DNA of 64,000 bases from Aphodovivens sp036306585 (GTDB taxonomy: Bacteria > Actinomycetota > Coriobacteriia > Coriobacteriales > Eggerthellaceae): NCBI GenBank assembly GCA_036306585.1, contig JAXJZF010000005.1:372001-436000 (forward strand), written 5' to 3'. The translations under genes were made by a program, and so were the position numbers. Under the pieces are notes generated by a model. The model saw only the letters and a list, made by a program, of their open reading frames with translations, searched no databases and was not told the DNA's origin. Position 1 is the stretch's first letter. Each line of letters opens with the position of its first letter. Positions 1-8,149 of this stretch are shown one piece after another.

Positions 1-2
1 TC

Positions 3-308
3 ACGCGCCTTCTGGCCGAAGACGCCATCTCGTCCAAGCAGGGCAAGCAGGTGTTGGCCGCCGTCCTCGAGGAGGACAAGGACCCGGAGGTGATCGTGGA
101 GGAGCGCGGCATGAAGCAGGTGTCTGACGCCGAGGCCATCGAAGCGGTGGTCGACTCCGTCATAGCGGCGCATCCCGACGAGGTCGCGCGCTATAAGGAC
201 GGCAATCAGAAGCTCATCGGGTTCTTCGTGGGCCAGTGCATGAAGGAGATGCGCGGCCAGGGCAACCCGAAGCTCATCAACCAGCTGCTCGCGCAGAAAC
301 TGGGGTAG
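3..308 (+). CDS. gatB: Asp/Glu-tRNA(Asn/Gln) amidotransferase subunit B, C-terminal part
   Basis: The visible 101 residues are the C-terminal YqeY-like tail of GatB, the kinase/tRNA-binding subunit of the GatCAB amidotransferase that converts Glu-tRNA(Gln) or Asp-tRNA(Asn) to the amide form in the cytoplasm. The family signatures are the GNQKLIGFFVGQCMKEMRG segment followed by GNPKLINQLLAQKL at the extreme C-terminus. The gene runs in from outside the window, so its start and catalytic domain are not seen. It ends about 50 bases before the next gene's likely start on the same strand. gatC and gatA would be expected upstream, but they lie outside the window. Confidence 0.95.
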   Translation, partial: TRLLAEDAISSKQGKQVLAAVLEEDKDPEVIVEERGMKQVSDAEAIEAVVDSVIAAHPDEVARYKDGNQKLIGFFVGQCMKEMRGQGNPKLINQLLAQKLG

Positions 309-359
309 AGAGATCATGTGACCGGTTTTTCCGACCGGCTTGTCGAAGGGGGTTCTGCC

Positions 360-869
360 ATGGATCGTGGACTGGTTCATGTGTACTATGGTGACGGCAA
401 AGGGAAAACCTCCGCTGCCGTGGGGTTGGCCGTGCGCGCTGTCGGATCGGGGCTTTCCGTCTGCTTCGCGCAGTTCATGAAGTCGGGTGCGTCAGGCGAG
501 CTGGATGGCTTGCGCTCGCTTGGTGTGCGCGTGGTGAGTGGTGCACAGGGCAAGTTCAGTTTCCAGATGAACGACGAGGAGAAGGAACGAGCGCGCATCG
601 GGAACGAAGCGGTGCTCGACGAGGCGTTGCTGCTCGCAGATGACGTGCTCGTGCTCGACGAGGCGATGGATGCCTGCCGGAAAGGATTTCTCGATCGAGA
701 CCGTGTACTCCGACTGCTCGACGAGAAGCCCGCGTCCGTTGAAGTGGTCATCACCGGTCATGCCCCCGATCCGGACTTCCTTGAGAAGGCCGATTACGTG
801 ACCGAGGCCGTGTGCTGCAAGCACCCTTATCGGGAGGGGGTGCCTGCCCGCAAGGGCATCGAATACTAG
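360..869 (+). CDS. cobA: cob(I)yrinic acid a,c-diamide adenosyltransferase (CobA/BtuR type)
   Basis: Transfers the adenosyl group of ATP to Co(I) corrinoid, making the adenosylated B12 form. The 169-residue protein begins with the family P-loop GDGKGKT at residues 11-17. It also carries the conserved FAQFMKSG segment after strand 2, a VLDEAMDA Walker-B-like stretch, and VVITGHAPDPDFLEKADYVTE near the end. An upstream in-frame GTG exists at 318. I chose the ATG at 360 because it is preceded by a purine-rich GAAGGGG about 8 bases away and starts right at the family's N-terminus. The gene sits next to a corrinoid methyltransferase island, which makes B12 handling locally coherent, but a strong bidirectional terminator separates them. 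Confidence 0.93.
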   Translation: MDRGLVHVYYGDGKGKTSAAVGLAVRAVGSGLSVCFAQFMKSGASGELDGLRSLGVRVVSGAQGKFSFQMNDEEKERARIGNEAVLDEALLLADDVLVLDEAMDACRKGFLDRDRVLRLLDEKPASVEVVITGHAPDPDFLEKADYVTEAVCCKHPYREGVPARKGIEY

Positions 870-916
870 CGTGCCAGCTTGTTTTCCGTGCTTACGGATG
901 CCCGTCTGGGAATACG

Positions 917-950
917 AAAAATGCCGCATCCGACCGGATGCGGCATTTTT
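917..950. terminator. bidirectional intrinsic terminator
   Basis: A perfect dyad, AATGCCGCATCCG / CGGATGCGGCATT, around a 2-base loop, flanked by A-run and T-run, so it can stop transcription from both sides. It lies between the convergent adenosyltransferase and methyltransferase genes. Confidence 0.9.
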
Positions 951-979
951 ATGCACGAATCGCTGTTGCGGCGCGAGGC

Positions 980-1972
980 TTACCAGTCGGTTTCGTTGTG
1001 AGCCTGGATATTCTTCGTGATCTCGTCATAAACGCCGGGGAAGGTGCTGACGCCCAGACCCTGCGACATGGCGGGGATGAAGAACTTCTTGCGGTCGCCC
1101 ATGTAATCGAACATGTCGTCCACCTGGGCCTTGATGGTTTCAGGGGTCCAGCTGGGAACATCGACGGCATCGCTGTCGAGACCGCCCATGAACGAGATCT
1201 GTCCACCGTACTGATCGACGAGCTTCGGAAGCTCGTTGGGGCGCAGCAGGGGGCCCTGCCAAACGTCGATTCCCATTTCGATCATGAAGGGCACCAGCGT
1301 CACGCCGTAGGTGTCGGAATGATGGGCGATGACCTTCACGCCGTGCTCGTGGTAGTACTTGTAGACTTCCTTATAGGGATCCAGGAAGAACTCCTCGAAC
1401 ATTTCGGGCTTCATGAACGTGGACTTTGCGGTTCCCCAGTCGTCATGATGCAGCAGGGCTTCGGGGTGCAGGTACTTGCAGATTGCCTCTGCCTGCTCGA
1501 GTTCGACTTCGGTGATGATCTTCATGATTTCATGGATTTCATCGGGGCTGTCGTACAGGGCCATCAGGGTCTCGGTGATCTCTGCCAGGTCATGCAGGCG
1601 TTCGAACATGCCGGGAAATACGACGGCGGTGACCATCTGCTCGTTGGTGTCGATCTTCTCGGCCTGAGCCTGCAGCGGCTCCCAAATGGACGGGACATCC
1701 CAAACGCCCTTCGGGATAGTGGTCAGCTGATCTTCCCACTCGTCGATATCCTTGATGACGCGATGCTCCATATCGTGCATGGGCATGCGGCCCTGCTGGC
1801 CTGCAACCTGGAACGTGACGCCCCATTCGTCGACCATGCGGCCATCGGCGTCCAGGGTGCGGTCGCATACCGGGTTGGCGATGATGCAGCCGAAAGCCTC
1901 CCACTGGTTCACGTAGCGGTCGGGGTTGCCTCCCGTGATGGTTTCCATGAAGTTCTGTCGTTTGGTGAGCAT
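980..1972 (-). CDS. uroporphyrinogen-decarboxylase-fold methyltransferase, probable substrate-specific MT-I
   Basis: 330-residue URO-D superfamily protein, distal gene of a minus-strand trio with a second URO-D methyltransferase and a corrinoid protein. The fold is shared with methyltransferases that move a methyl group between a substrate and a corrinoid protein. The LLHHDDWGTAKSTFM segment (about residues 174-188) resembles what I recall of anaerobic O-demethylase methyltransferase I proteins rather than genuine HemE. The HHSDT segment may supply zinc ligands. A heme role is unlikely because no heme genes are adjacent and the corrinoid protein is. The start is supported by AAGGAGGG 7 bases upstream. 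Substrate is unknown; a methoxylated aromatic or methylated amine is possible. Expression is likely with the genes upstream at 2092-3757. Confidence 0.8.
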   Translation of the reverse strand: MLTKRQNFMETITGGNPDRYVNQWEAFGCIIANPVCDRTLDADGRMVDEWGVTFQVAGQQGRMPMHDMEHRVIKDIDEWEDQLTTIPKGVWDVPSIWEPLQAQAEKIDTNEQMVTAVVFPGMFERLHDLAEITETLMALYDSPDEIHEIMKIITEVELEQAEAICKYLHPEALLHHDDWGTAKSTFMKPEMFEEFFLDPYKEVYKYYHEHGVKVIAHHSDTYGVTLVPFMIEMGIDVWQGPLLRPNELPKLVDQYGGQISFMGGLDSDAVDVPSWTPETIKAQVDDMFDYMGDRKKFFIPAMSQGLGVSTFPGVYDEITKNIQAHNETDW

Positions 1973-2010
1973 GAGCTTTCCCTCCTTGGTAGGGGAATGA
2001 CGTCCGCGGC

Positions 2011-2076
2011 GGACGCGCCCTCCCTCTTCGAGGCGCGTCCAGCGGTCAAGGGCGCTGCCTCCCTGCGGCGCCCTTG
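2011..2076 (-). promoter_or_regulatory. two tandem hairpins between the two methyltransferase genes
   Basis: Two perfect 9-base-pair stems in the 119-base gap inside the operon: GGACGCGCC/GGCGCGTCC (2011-2019 with 2032-2040) and CAAGGGCGC/GCGCCCTTG (2047-2055 with 2068-2076). Both 12-base loops contain the same CTCCCT on the plus strand (AGGGAG in the transcript). There is no U-run, so RNA processing, stabilisation or attenuation seems likelier than simple termination. Confidence 0.6.
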
Positions 2077-2091
2077 GTTGTTCTCGCTAGC

Positions 2092-3093
2092 TTACGCGTT
2101 GAAGTCTGCAACCGCCTTGAAGAACGCGTCGATGTTCTCCCACGGGGACATCGGCGGCACGTCGCAGCCGGTGGAGATGACGAAGTTGGGGTACTGCGAG
2201 CACTCTTTCAAGATCTCGGTGGTCTTCGCGTACACGGACTCCGGGGTGCCGTTGCGCAGCTGGCCGGCCGGATCGACATTGCCCATCACCAGGACGTCTT
2301 TGGGCATGAGCGGCAGGATGTCGGCCATATTGATGGCGTTGCCGAAGTGATAGCCCATCGCGCCGTTGGCGATGATGGAGTCGACGGTCTTGACCACGCC
2401 GTTGCCGCAGTTGTGATAGAACACGCCGAACTCGTCGGTCTGCACGGCGTCGACGACCTGCTTGCAGTACTTGGCGGAGAACTCCTCGGCCAGATCGGGC
2501 GAGAGCAGGCCTGCCAGGGGCTCAGCCATCAGGACGCCGTTGGCGCCGCGTTCTTTGAAGGCGTTGGCATAACCGATGATGAACTGGGTGGCCTTGTCGA
2601 GCACGGCATGAACAAGCTCGGGCTCCTCATAGCACAGGATCATGATCTCGGAAACGTCCATCAGACGGCCGGCCAGCGAGAAGGGGCCGATGCAGCCGGC
2701 GAGAACAGGACGATCGGTGATCTCCTTGACGGCGTTTTCGATGGCGTCAAGGTAGAGCTTCGTACGACCGGCGCCCACTTCGGGCACCTCCAGGTCATCA
2801 GGATCGGAATCCTCGTCCACGATGGAGCCCACGACGGTGGGAACCTCGTCATCGGATACGACGATCTTGCTGCCGAAGGCCTCGGCTTCGACCGAAAGGT
2901 CCATGAAGCTCACGCTCGCGGCGGTATCGCAGCGCTCGGCGACCAGGCGCATGGCCTCGGCCTGCTTCACGCTGTCGTTGATGAGGTCCTTAACCGTGAT
3001 GCCCAGCGGCTGAATGGCCGGGAACGACAGGACCGGGAGTGCCTTCTTCTTGTCGGCAGCGATGGTCTCCGCTACCCATTTGCGCATATCCAT
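2092..3093 (-). CDS. MtaA/MtbA-type corrinoid methyltransferase (URO-D fold)
   Basis: 333-residue URO-D family protein. It has the zinc-binding pattern of MtaA/MtbA-type methyltransferases: His-x-Cys in FYHNCGNGV and a later Cys in VISTGCDVPP. Such enzymes move the methyl group between the corrinoid protein and a thiol or tetrahydrofolate acceptor. In this organism the acceptor is probably tetrahydrofolate, since coenzyme M is not expected (inference). A longer in-frame reading starts at 3165, but it would overlap the corrinoid gene. The ATG at 3093 is preceded by AAAGGGCGG and leaves a 16-base gap after the corrinoid stop, so I chose it. It could equally be a second substrate methyltransferase; the assignment of MT-I versus MT-II within this pair rests on motifs only. 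Confidence 0.82.
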   Translation of the reverse strand: MDMRKWVAETIAADKKKALPVLSFPAIQPLGITVKDLINDSVKQAEAMRLVAERCDTAASVSFMDLSVEAEAFGSKIVVSDDEVPTVVGSIVDEDSDPDDLEVPEVGAGRTKLYLDAIENAVKEITDRPVLAGCIGPFSLAGRLMDVSEIMILCYEEPELVHAVLDKATQFIIGYANAFKERGANGVLMAEPLAGLLSPDLAEEFSAKYCKQVVDAVQTDEFGVFYHNCGNGVVKTVDSIIANGAMGYHFGNAINMADILPLMPKDVLVMGNVDPAGQLRNGTPESVYAKTTEILKECSQYPNFVISTGCDVPPMSPWENIDAFFKAVADFNA

Positions 3094-3109
3094 GCTCGAT
3101 CCGCCCTTT

Positions 3110-3757
3110 CTACGCGACGAACTCGGCGGCCAGCTCAGCTGCCACGTTCGCGGCCTCGCCGGCATCGTCGGTGTAGCGGTCGGCGCCGATCTCGGTGCAG
3201 TATTCAGGGGTGATGGGCGCGCCGCCGATCATGATCTTCACCTGATCGCGCAGGCCGGCTTCCTCGAACGCCTTGACCACGTTGGCCATTTCGGGCATCG
3301 TGGTGGTCAGCAGGGCGGAGCAGCACACCAGGTGGCAGTCGGGGTTCGCCTGAACGTACTCGACGAACTTCTCGGGGGCGACGTCGACGCCGAGGTCCTC
3401 GACCTCGAGGCCCTTGCCCTCGATCATCATGCGCACGAGGTTCTTGCCGATGTCGTGCATGTCGCCCTTGACGGTGCCGATAACGGCTTTACCGGCGGGC
3501 TCGGCGCCCTCGTCGACCAGGTAGGGCTTCAGGATTTCGGTGCCGGTGCTCATGGCGCGAGCGGCCACCAGCATCTCGGGCACGAACACCTCGCCGGCGC
3601 TGAACTGATCGCCGATGATGCCCATGGGCTTGATCAGGCCTTCTTCCAAAATGGTCTTGGGGTCGATGCCTTCTTCGAGCGCCTGGGGCACCAAGGCCTT
3701 AACCTCCTTGCGCTTGCCGCGCAGCACTGCGCTCGAAATGTCTTCCGTCAACGACAT
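3110..3757 (-). CDS. corrinoid (methylcobamide) carrier protein, MtaC/MtbC type
   Basis: 215-residue two-domain B12 shuttle protein. Residues about 1-85 form the helical cap (methionine-synthase B12-binding type). The rest is the Rossmann B12 domain with the signature GDMHDIGKN (D-x-H-x-x-G), whose His is the lower cobalt ligand. The later GGAPITPEYC matches the conserved nucleotide-tail loop. It accepts the methyl group from the substrate methyltransferase and passes it on. It is the first gene of the minus-strand operon, with a strong AGGAGG ribosome site just before the ATG. Its Co(II) form would be reactivated by the protein encoded divergently at 4090. Confidence 0.93.
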   Translation of the reverse strand: MSLTEDISSAVLRGKRKEVKALVPQALEEGIDPKTILEEGLIKPMGIIGDQFSAGEVFVPEMLVAARAMSTGTEILKPYLVDEGAEPAGKAVIGTVKGDMHDIGKNLVRMMIEGKGLEVEDLGVDVAPEKFVEYVQANPDCHLVCCSALLTTTMPEMANVVKAFEEAGLRDQVKIMIGGAPITPEYCTEIGADRYTDDAGEAANVAAELAAEFVA

Positions 3758-4089
3758 AGGATCCTCCTATCCTGTTTGCTTCCCGCAGCAGCGGGGCGGG
3801 CGGGCTCCATGCCCCGGTACCCGAACGGTTCGTGCAGCCTGTCCGCACGTGCCTTTCGCCTGCGGCGACTGTGCGCCTTTTGCGATAAGGCGAGGATACG
3901 GCGCATGGGCGGCACCCTCAATCGGCGGAGCGCCCCATGAGGTTCGCAGCCAATTGGTCGATCCGCACAATGGATGATACGATACGATATGATGAAATGA
4001 CAAACCGTGGAATCAACCCGTGTCGGTAACGCTCGCCAGCCCTCTGCCGCACTTGCGTTGGGTGCGAGCTTCACAAGAGGAGATGCTCT
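3758..4089. promoter_or_regulatory. divergent promoter region of the methyltransferase island
   Basis: 332 bases with no gene. A minus-strand promoter candidate for the corrinoid operon is TTGTCA (complement of 3998-4003), 18 bases, TATCAT (complement of 3974-3979). That implies a leader of about 200 bases. The -10 lies inside a short GATAC/GATAT direct repeat (3976-3992), a possible site for the PucR-type regulator encoded downstream. I looked for a cobalamin riboswitch B12 box in the leader and did not find one. Confidence 0.5.
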
Positions 4090-5697
4090 ATGGAGGTACT
4101 CGTTTTCAAAGGATCTGCCGCTGGAATTGACGACGAGGATTCCGGTCCGGAGGGGGGCTTCAGCGCAGTATGCGTTTCCGAGGGGGATACCCTGCTCCGC
4201 GTGCTACAGCGAGAGGGCTTTGAAGTGTCCGCGCCTTGCGGGGGCAATGGCACCTGCGGAAAATGCGTCGTGGAGGTTCAGCGTCCGGCAGGGACGTGGG
4301 TGCGTGTTCTGGCGTGCCAGACCGAAGTGGAAGACCATATGAAGGTGCGCCGCGTTCGCACTGCGAGCGGCGTGCATGTGGAAGGCGACGTTTCCGATGC
4401 GCGGGCTGCTGCGCATTTTCCGCTTGACGCCGCCGCCGAAGGCGATCTGGGCGTTGCGGTCGATTTGGGCACAACCACCATCGCCGCGTACCTGTTCGAC
4501 GTGAGCACGGGAACCTTGCTGGGACAAAGCGGAGCGCCCAATCCCCAAGCTTCGTTCGGCGCGGATGTCATCAGCCGCATCCACGCGAGCAGCAGCGGTG
4601 CGCTTGAAGTGCTTCAGGATGCGGCGGTGCGCTGCATTCGCGGTCTCGCGCGCGACCTTTGTCGACGTGCCGGCGTGGAAGAACGTCATATCGCCCGATG
4701 GTCGGTGGCGGGCAATACCGTTATGGAGCACTTGCTGTGCGGTCTTTCCCCGGAAAGCATAGGATCCTACCCGTTCCGTCCGCAGACGCTGTTCGGGGAT
4801 ATGCGTCGCGTGCGCGGTTTGGGCAAGACGTTCATGGCGCCTTGCATGTCGGGATACGTGGGGGGCGATATCTCCGCAGGCTTGGTGGCATGCGGTATCG
4901 ACGAGCTGGCGGGGGGCTCCGTCTCTTCCGGTGGGGCGATGCGCACCGTTCTCTTCGCCGATTTGGGCACTAACGGTGAAATGGCGCTTGCCTCGGGCGA
5001 CGACCTCATCTGCTGTGCAACGGCTACCGGACCCGCATTCGAAGGTGCGAATATCTCCCAGGGCATGCAGGCTTCCGACGGCGCCATCGATGCGTGCCGA
5101 TTCGAAGGGGGCTCTTTTCAGATCCGCTCGGTGGGCGGGGCTGAACCGGTGGGCGTGTGCGGCTCGGGGCTTATCGATGCGCTTGCGGCTTGCCTGCAGG
5201 CGGGCGTGGTCGACGATACGGGCCGCATCCTCGGAGAAGACGAACTGCCCTCCGATCGCAAACATCTGGTGAGCATGCGCAACGGCAAGCCGGTGGTGTG
5301 CCTGACGCCCTCGGGCACCGTCGCTCTCACGCAGAAGGATGTCCGTGCCCTGCAGCTGGCAAAAGCCGCTGTGTCGGCGGGCATCTCCTGCCTGCTCGCC
5401 GAGGCGGGCGTGAAGGCATCCGATGTGGATGCCTTCGTCATCGGCGGTGCTTTCGGTACGCATTTGCGCCCGGAGGCCGCCGCTCATGTCGGAATGTTTC
5501 CCAGGGAGCTTCTTCCCAAAGTCCGTTTGGTGGGCAACTGCGCTGGGGCGGGCGCATGCGCATCGCTGCTTTCGTCCGAGGCGCGCGATCGCATGGCGCG
5601 CGCGGCGCAGCGCGCTCGCTACACGGAACTCTCTCTTGATGAGAACTTCTCTGAGGCGTATATCGACGCGATGGAGTTCGAGGAGGCGATCGTGTGA
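4090..5697 (+). CDS. corrinoid protein reductive activator (RACE, DUF4445/ASKHA)
   Basis: 535-residue ATP-dependent activator that reduces inactive Co(II) corrinoid protein back to Co(I). The N-terminal plant-type [2Fe-2S] domain has Cys50, Cys56, Cys59 and Cys76 (C-x5-C-x2-C-x16-C). The C-terminal two thirds is an ASKHA ATPase, with phosphate loops AVDLGTTTIAAYLFD (about residue 121) and ADLGTNGEMAL (about 295) and the closing FVIGGAFGTHL. This is the order known for RACE proteins (RamA functional analogues) of methylotrophs and acetogens. ATG 4090 follows AGAGGAGA. The gene is divergent from the corrinoid operon and overlaps the next gene by 4 bases (GTGA), so the two are translationally coupled. 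Confidence 0.93.
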   Translation: MEVLVFKGSAAGIDDEDSGPEGGFSAVCVSEGDTLLRVLQREGFEVSAPCGGNGTCGKCVVEVQRPAGTWVRVLACQTEVEDHMKVRRVRTASGVHVEGDVSDARAAAHFPLDAAAEGDLGVAVDLGTTTIAAYLFDVSTGTLLGQSGAPNPQASFGADVISRIHASSSGALEVLQDAAVRCIRGLARDLCRRAGVEERHIARWSVAGNTVMEHLLCGLSPESIGSYPFRPQTLFGDMRRVRGLGKTFMAPCMSGYVGGDISAGLVACGIDELAGGSVSSGGAMRTVLFADLGTNGEMALASGDDLICCATATGPAFEGANISQGMQASDGAIDACRFEGGSFQIRSVGGAEPVGVCGSGLIDALAACLQAGVVDDTGRILGEDELPSDRKHLVSMRNGKPVVCLTPSGTVALTQKDVRALQLAKAAVSAGISCLLAEAGVKASDVDAFVIGGAFGTHLRPEAAAHVGMFPRELLPKVRLVGNCAGAGACASLLSSEARDRMARAAQRARYTELSLDENFSEAYIDAMEFEEAIV

Positions 5698-6248
5698 ACC
5701 AGACGCTGGATGCTGCTTCGCTCAAGCGCATGGTGGAGCAGGCGGGATTTGATTGCGTCGGCGCGGTTTCCGCTGCCGATCTGCGGGTGCGCGACGAGGT
5801 GCGCGACATGTGCGCCTCGGGGCATTGCCATATGTACGGCAAAAGTTGGGGCTGCCCTCCTGCTTGCGGCGATCTCGATGAATTCCGCGCGCTACTTGCG
5901 TCGTGCTCCGAGGGCTTTGTGTTCCAGACGGTAGGACAACTTGAAGACGAATTCGACGGCGAAGCCATGATGGAAGCGGAATCCCTGCACAAGAAGCGGA
6001 CCGACGCTCTTGTGGATGAGCTTGCCGCAGCGGGGGTCTACCCGCGCGACTGCGTGGTGCTGGCTGCGGGGACTTGCTCGCGGTGCCGGCCGTGCGCTTA
6101 TCCTTCTCCATGCCGCTTTCCCGACAGGCGCACAGTCTCGATGGAAGCAGCGGGGCTGCTAGTGACCGATGCCTGCACTGCTGCGGGAATCCCTTACAAT
6201 CATGGGAAACTGACCATGGCGTATACCGGCTGCGCTCTGATCCGCTAA
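5694..6248 (+). CDS. DUF2284 cysteine-rich metal-binding protein
   Basis: 184-residue predicted metal-binding protein of the DUF2284 family. Cysteines are clustered at residues 40, 45, 54 and 58 (the GKSWGCPPACG core) and again in CSRCRPCAYPSPC in the second half. This spacing suggests one or two iron-sulfur clusters. I recall DUF2284 proteins beside corrinoid methyltransferase and activator genes, and a role as electron donor to the activator is a reasonable but unproven guess. It starts at a GTG that overlaps the stop of the activator gene and ends 59 bases before the regulator, so the three form one plus-strand unit. Confidence 0.82.
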   Translation: MNQTLDAASLKRMVEQAGFDCVGAVSAADLRVRDEVRDMCASGHCHMYGKSWGCPPACGDLDEFRALLASCSEGFVFQTVGQLEDEFDGEAMMEAESLHKKRTDALVDELAAAGVYPRDCVVLAAGTCSRCRPCAYPSPCRFPDRRTVSMEAAGLLVTDACTAAGIPYNHGKLTMAYTGCALIR

Positions 6249-6307
6249 ATCGTTGATCCTGCGCGGGGCGTTGCGGTTCCGGTTGGTGCTTGGGGAAGGG
6301 GAAACCG

Positions 6308-7885
6308 ATGGTCATCACGGTTCGGATACTCGTTCATGAGATCGAGGAGCGGTTCGGCGAAGTGCTTGCCGGCTCGCTCAACCAGCGCCGTCAGTGCTCG
6401 GATGCGCGTCTTTTGGGAAGTGATCCGTGCGATCCGGCCTTCTTCTACGTGGCGGATGCTGCTTCTGCGAAAGAGCTTGCCGCCCAAGGCGGAACCGATG
6501 CGGCGGTGCTGGCGGTTGGCGAGGCTGCTGTTCCCGCTGCCGGTCAGCTGGCATTGCGTGGTCAGGCGACGTGCTTGGAGGTGTTCACCTTCGTTCAGGG
6601 GGTGTTCTCGCGGTATCGTGCATGGCTCGAGGAGATGGACCGCACGCTTATACGCAACGAAGGAGTGCAGGGGCTCTTCGATGCGAGCGAGGAGTTTTTG
6701 CGCAATAACACCGTTATCGTGGATCCGGCGTTGAAGCTGCTTGCGTACACCAAGGGGATTCCTTGCGACGATCCTGTTACGGTGGACCTGATCAAGCATG
6801 GCTACCATACCGAGGAGAACATCAGGAAGTTCCAACTCAACCGTCGTTTCGAACCGTGGGCGACCCAGAACGGCTTTATCATCAACGATACTCGCGAGAT
6901 CTGCAAATACACCACGGCGGTGTTCACATTCAAAGCGGCGGGCTCGTTCTCGCTCATCGTGGTGATGATGTGCAATAATCTCGATCCTGCGCCATGGCTT
7001 TTGGACACGTTCATGATGTTTTTGGTGCGTGTCGCCTACTATTCCATGCGCGACTACATGGAAGGGAGTCCTTCAGGGAGCGCCTTCACCGCTTTTATTC
7101 ACGATATCCTAAGCGGCACCCTTTCCGATGAGGGCGAGATAGAGGAGCGCAGGCGCTTTCTTAACATCCCCGCTGACGGTCCATTCTGCCTGTTCAGCAT
7201 CGACGTCTCGCAGAAAAGGCCGCTTGCTGCCCGTATCATTACCGATATAGCGCGCTCCATCGCGCCTGCGCGCGCCATGCTGCACGGCACCGAAGCGGTG
7301 GTTCTATGCTTTAACTGCCACGGGATCGATTGCCCCATTGGCTGCCCCATCGATGGTTGCCCGCCTGCCGGACCAGGCGTGCAGCGCCGTCTCGGCTCTG
7401 TGTTGGACGAATACGGCATGGAAGCAGGACGCAGCGTTCGGTTTGATCGGCTGTCGTTTCTGCCTACGGCTCTCGAGCAAGCGCGAATTTCCTTGCGTAC
7501 GGCGCATACGCTGCGCATGGGCGGGGGCGATGAAGGGGACGTACGTCCCATTTTCGGCTTCGACGACTTGTATTTCGACTACGGCATCATGACGCTCTCC
7601 CGCGGCAATCGCGACCTGTTCACCTCGTTGCGCGTCTGCCGCCAGCTTAATCGCATCCGATGCTACGACGACGAGCACGGCACCGACAATTATCGGTTCT
7701 TGCGAGAATACCTGCGTTATGAGCGCCGGACTACAGTGGTTGCCGAAAAGTTGCACATGCATCGCAACAACGTGCGCTACCGTGTGGAGCGCCTCGAGGA
7801 GCTTTTCGGCATCAACACCGATGACGATAGTGAGCGGCTAGAGCTTTCGTTGGGCTTTCGCATGCTCGACTCGTTGACGAGATAG
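6308..7885 (+). CDS. PucR-family transcriptional regulator
   Basis: 525-residue regulator with the PucR C-terminal helix-turn-helix. After a long sensor region, the end carries RFLREYLRYERRTTVVAEKL followed by HMHRNNVRYRVERLEELFGI, the typical PucR recognition helix and its tail. The first 400 residues have no motif I can name, and probably hold a ligand-binding or GGDEF-like degenerate domain. ATG 6308 is preceded by GGGGAAGGGG; a TTG at 6290 lies within that purine tract and is less likely. As last gene of the activator unit it is the obvious candidate to control the divergent methyltransferase promoters in response to the methylated substrate (inference). Confidence 0.85.
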   Translation: MVITVRILVHEIEERFGEVLAGSLNQRRQCSDARLLGSDPCDPAFFYVADAASAKELAAQGGTDAAVLAVGEAAVPAAGQLALRGQATCLEVFTFVQGVFSRYRAWLEEMDRTLIRNEGVQGLFDASEEFLRNNTVIVDPALKLLAYTKGIPCDDPVTVDLIKHGYHTEENIRKFQLNRRFEPWATQNGFIINDTREICKYTTAVFTFKAAGSFSLIVVMMCNNLDPAPWLLDTFMMFLVRVAYYSMRDYMEGSPSGSAFTAFIHDILSGTLSDEGEIEERRRFLNIPADGPFCLFSIDVSQKRPLAARIITDIARSIAPARAMLHGTEAVVLCFNCHGIDCPIGCPIDGCPPAGPGVQRRLGSVLDEYGMEAGRSVRFDRLSFLPTALEQARISLRTAHTLRMGGGDEGDVRPIFGFDDLYFDYGIMTLSRGNRDLFTSLRVCRQLNRIRCYDDEHGTDNYRFLREYLRYERRTTVVAEKLHMHRNNVRYRVERLEELFGINTDDDSERLELSLGFRMLDSLTR

Positions 7886-8149
7886 AGGTGCGGTGCCGGC
7901 TTTTGCCGTATCGGTGGAGAGAAAGTCGCGCCGCCGAAGTCCCTTCCGCTTTGTTTTCCGCGCCGCTGCGACGTGCTCGACAACTTTCGGCGTAAGATCT
8001 TCGTGAAATAGCTTGCTTTAGCACTCTACTGTGATAAAGTGGCACTCGCCGTTCAGCCGGACCGACGGGGCGGCGCGCGGGTATACTGTCTTGCGCGAAA
8101 ACCGAAACCGAGAGATGCCGAATGCACGCAGGGAAAGGAAGCGAACAGG
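7886..8149 (+). promoter_or_regulatory. leader region of the histidine operon
   Basis: 264 bases without a gene. A TATACT at 8082-8087 would place a start near 8094 and a leader of about 55 bases, but it has no convincing -35. A second weaker pair is TTGCTT ... TAAAGT at 8011-8038. I saw no His-codon leader peptide and no clear T-box anticodon-bearing stem. Confidence 0.3.

Noticed and set aside
812..2350. Long plus-strand reading frame opposite the minus-strand methyltransferases, and similar long frames opposite nrdD, tsf, fdhA and others
   Set aside because: Shadow frames caused by high GC and codon bias. They lack ribosome sites and recognisable motifs, while the opposite strands encode complete conserved proteins.
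980..3093. The two URO-D-fold proteins as HemE (heme biosynthesis)
   Set aside because: They neighbour a corrinoid protein and its activator, and one carries the His-x-Cys...Cys zinc pattern of methyltransferases. No heme pathway genes are close.
3758..4089. Cobalamin riboswitch in the leader of the corrinoid operon
   Set aside because: A leader of about 200 bases is present and the context invites it, but I could not find a B12 box or a matching core, so it is not claimed.
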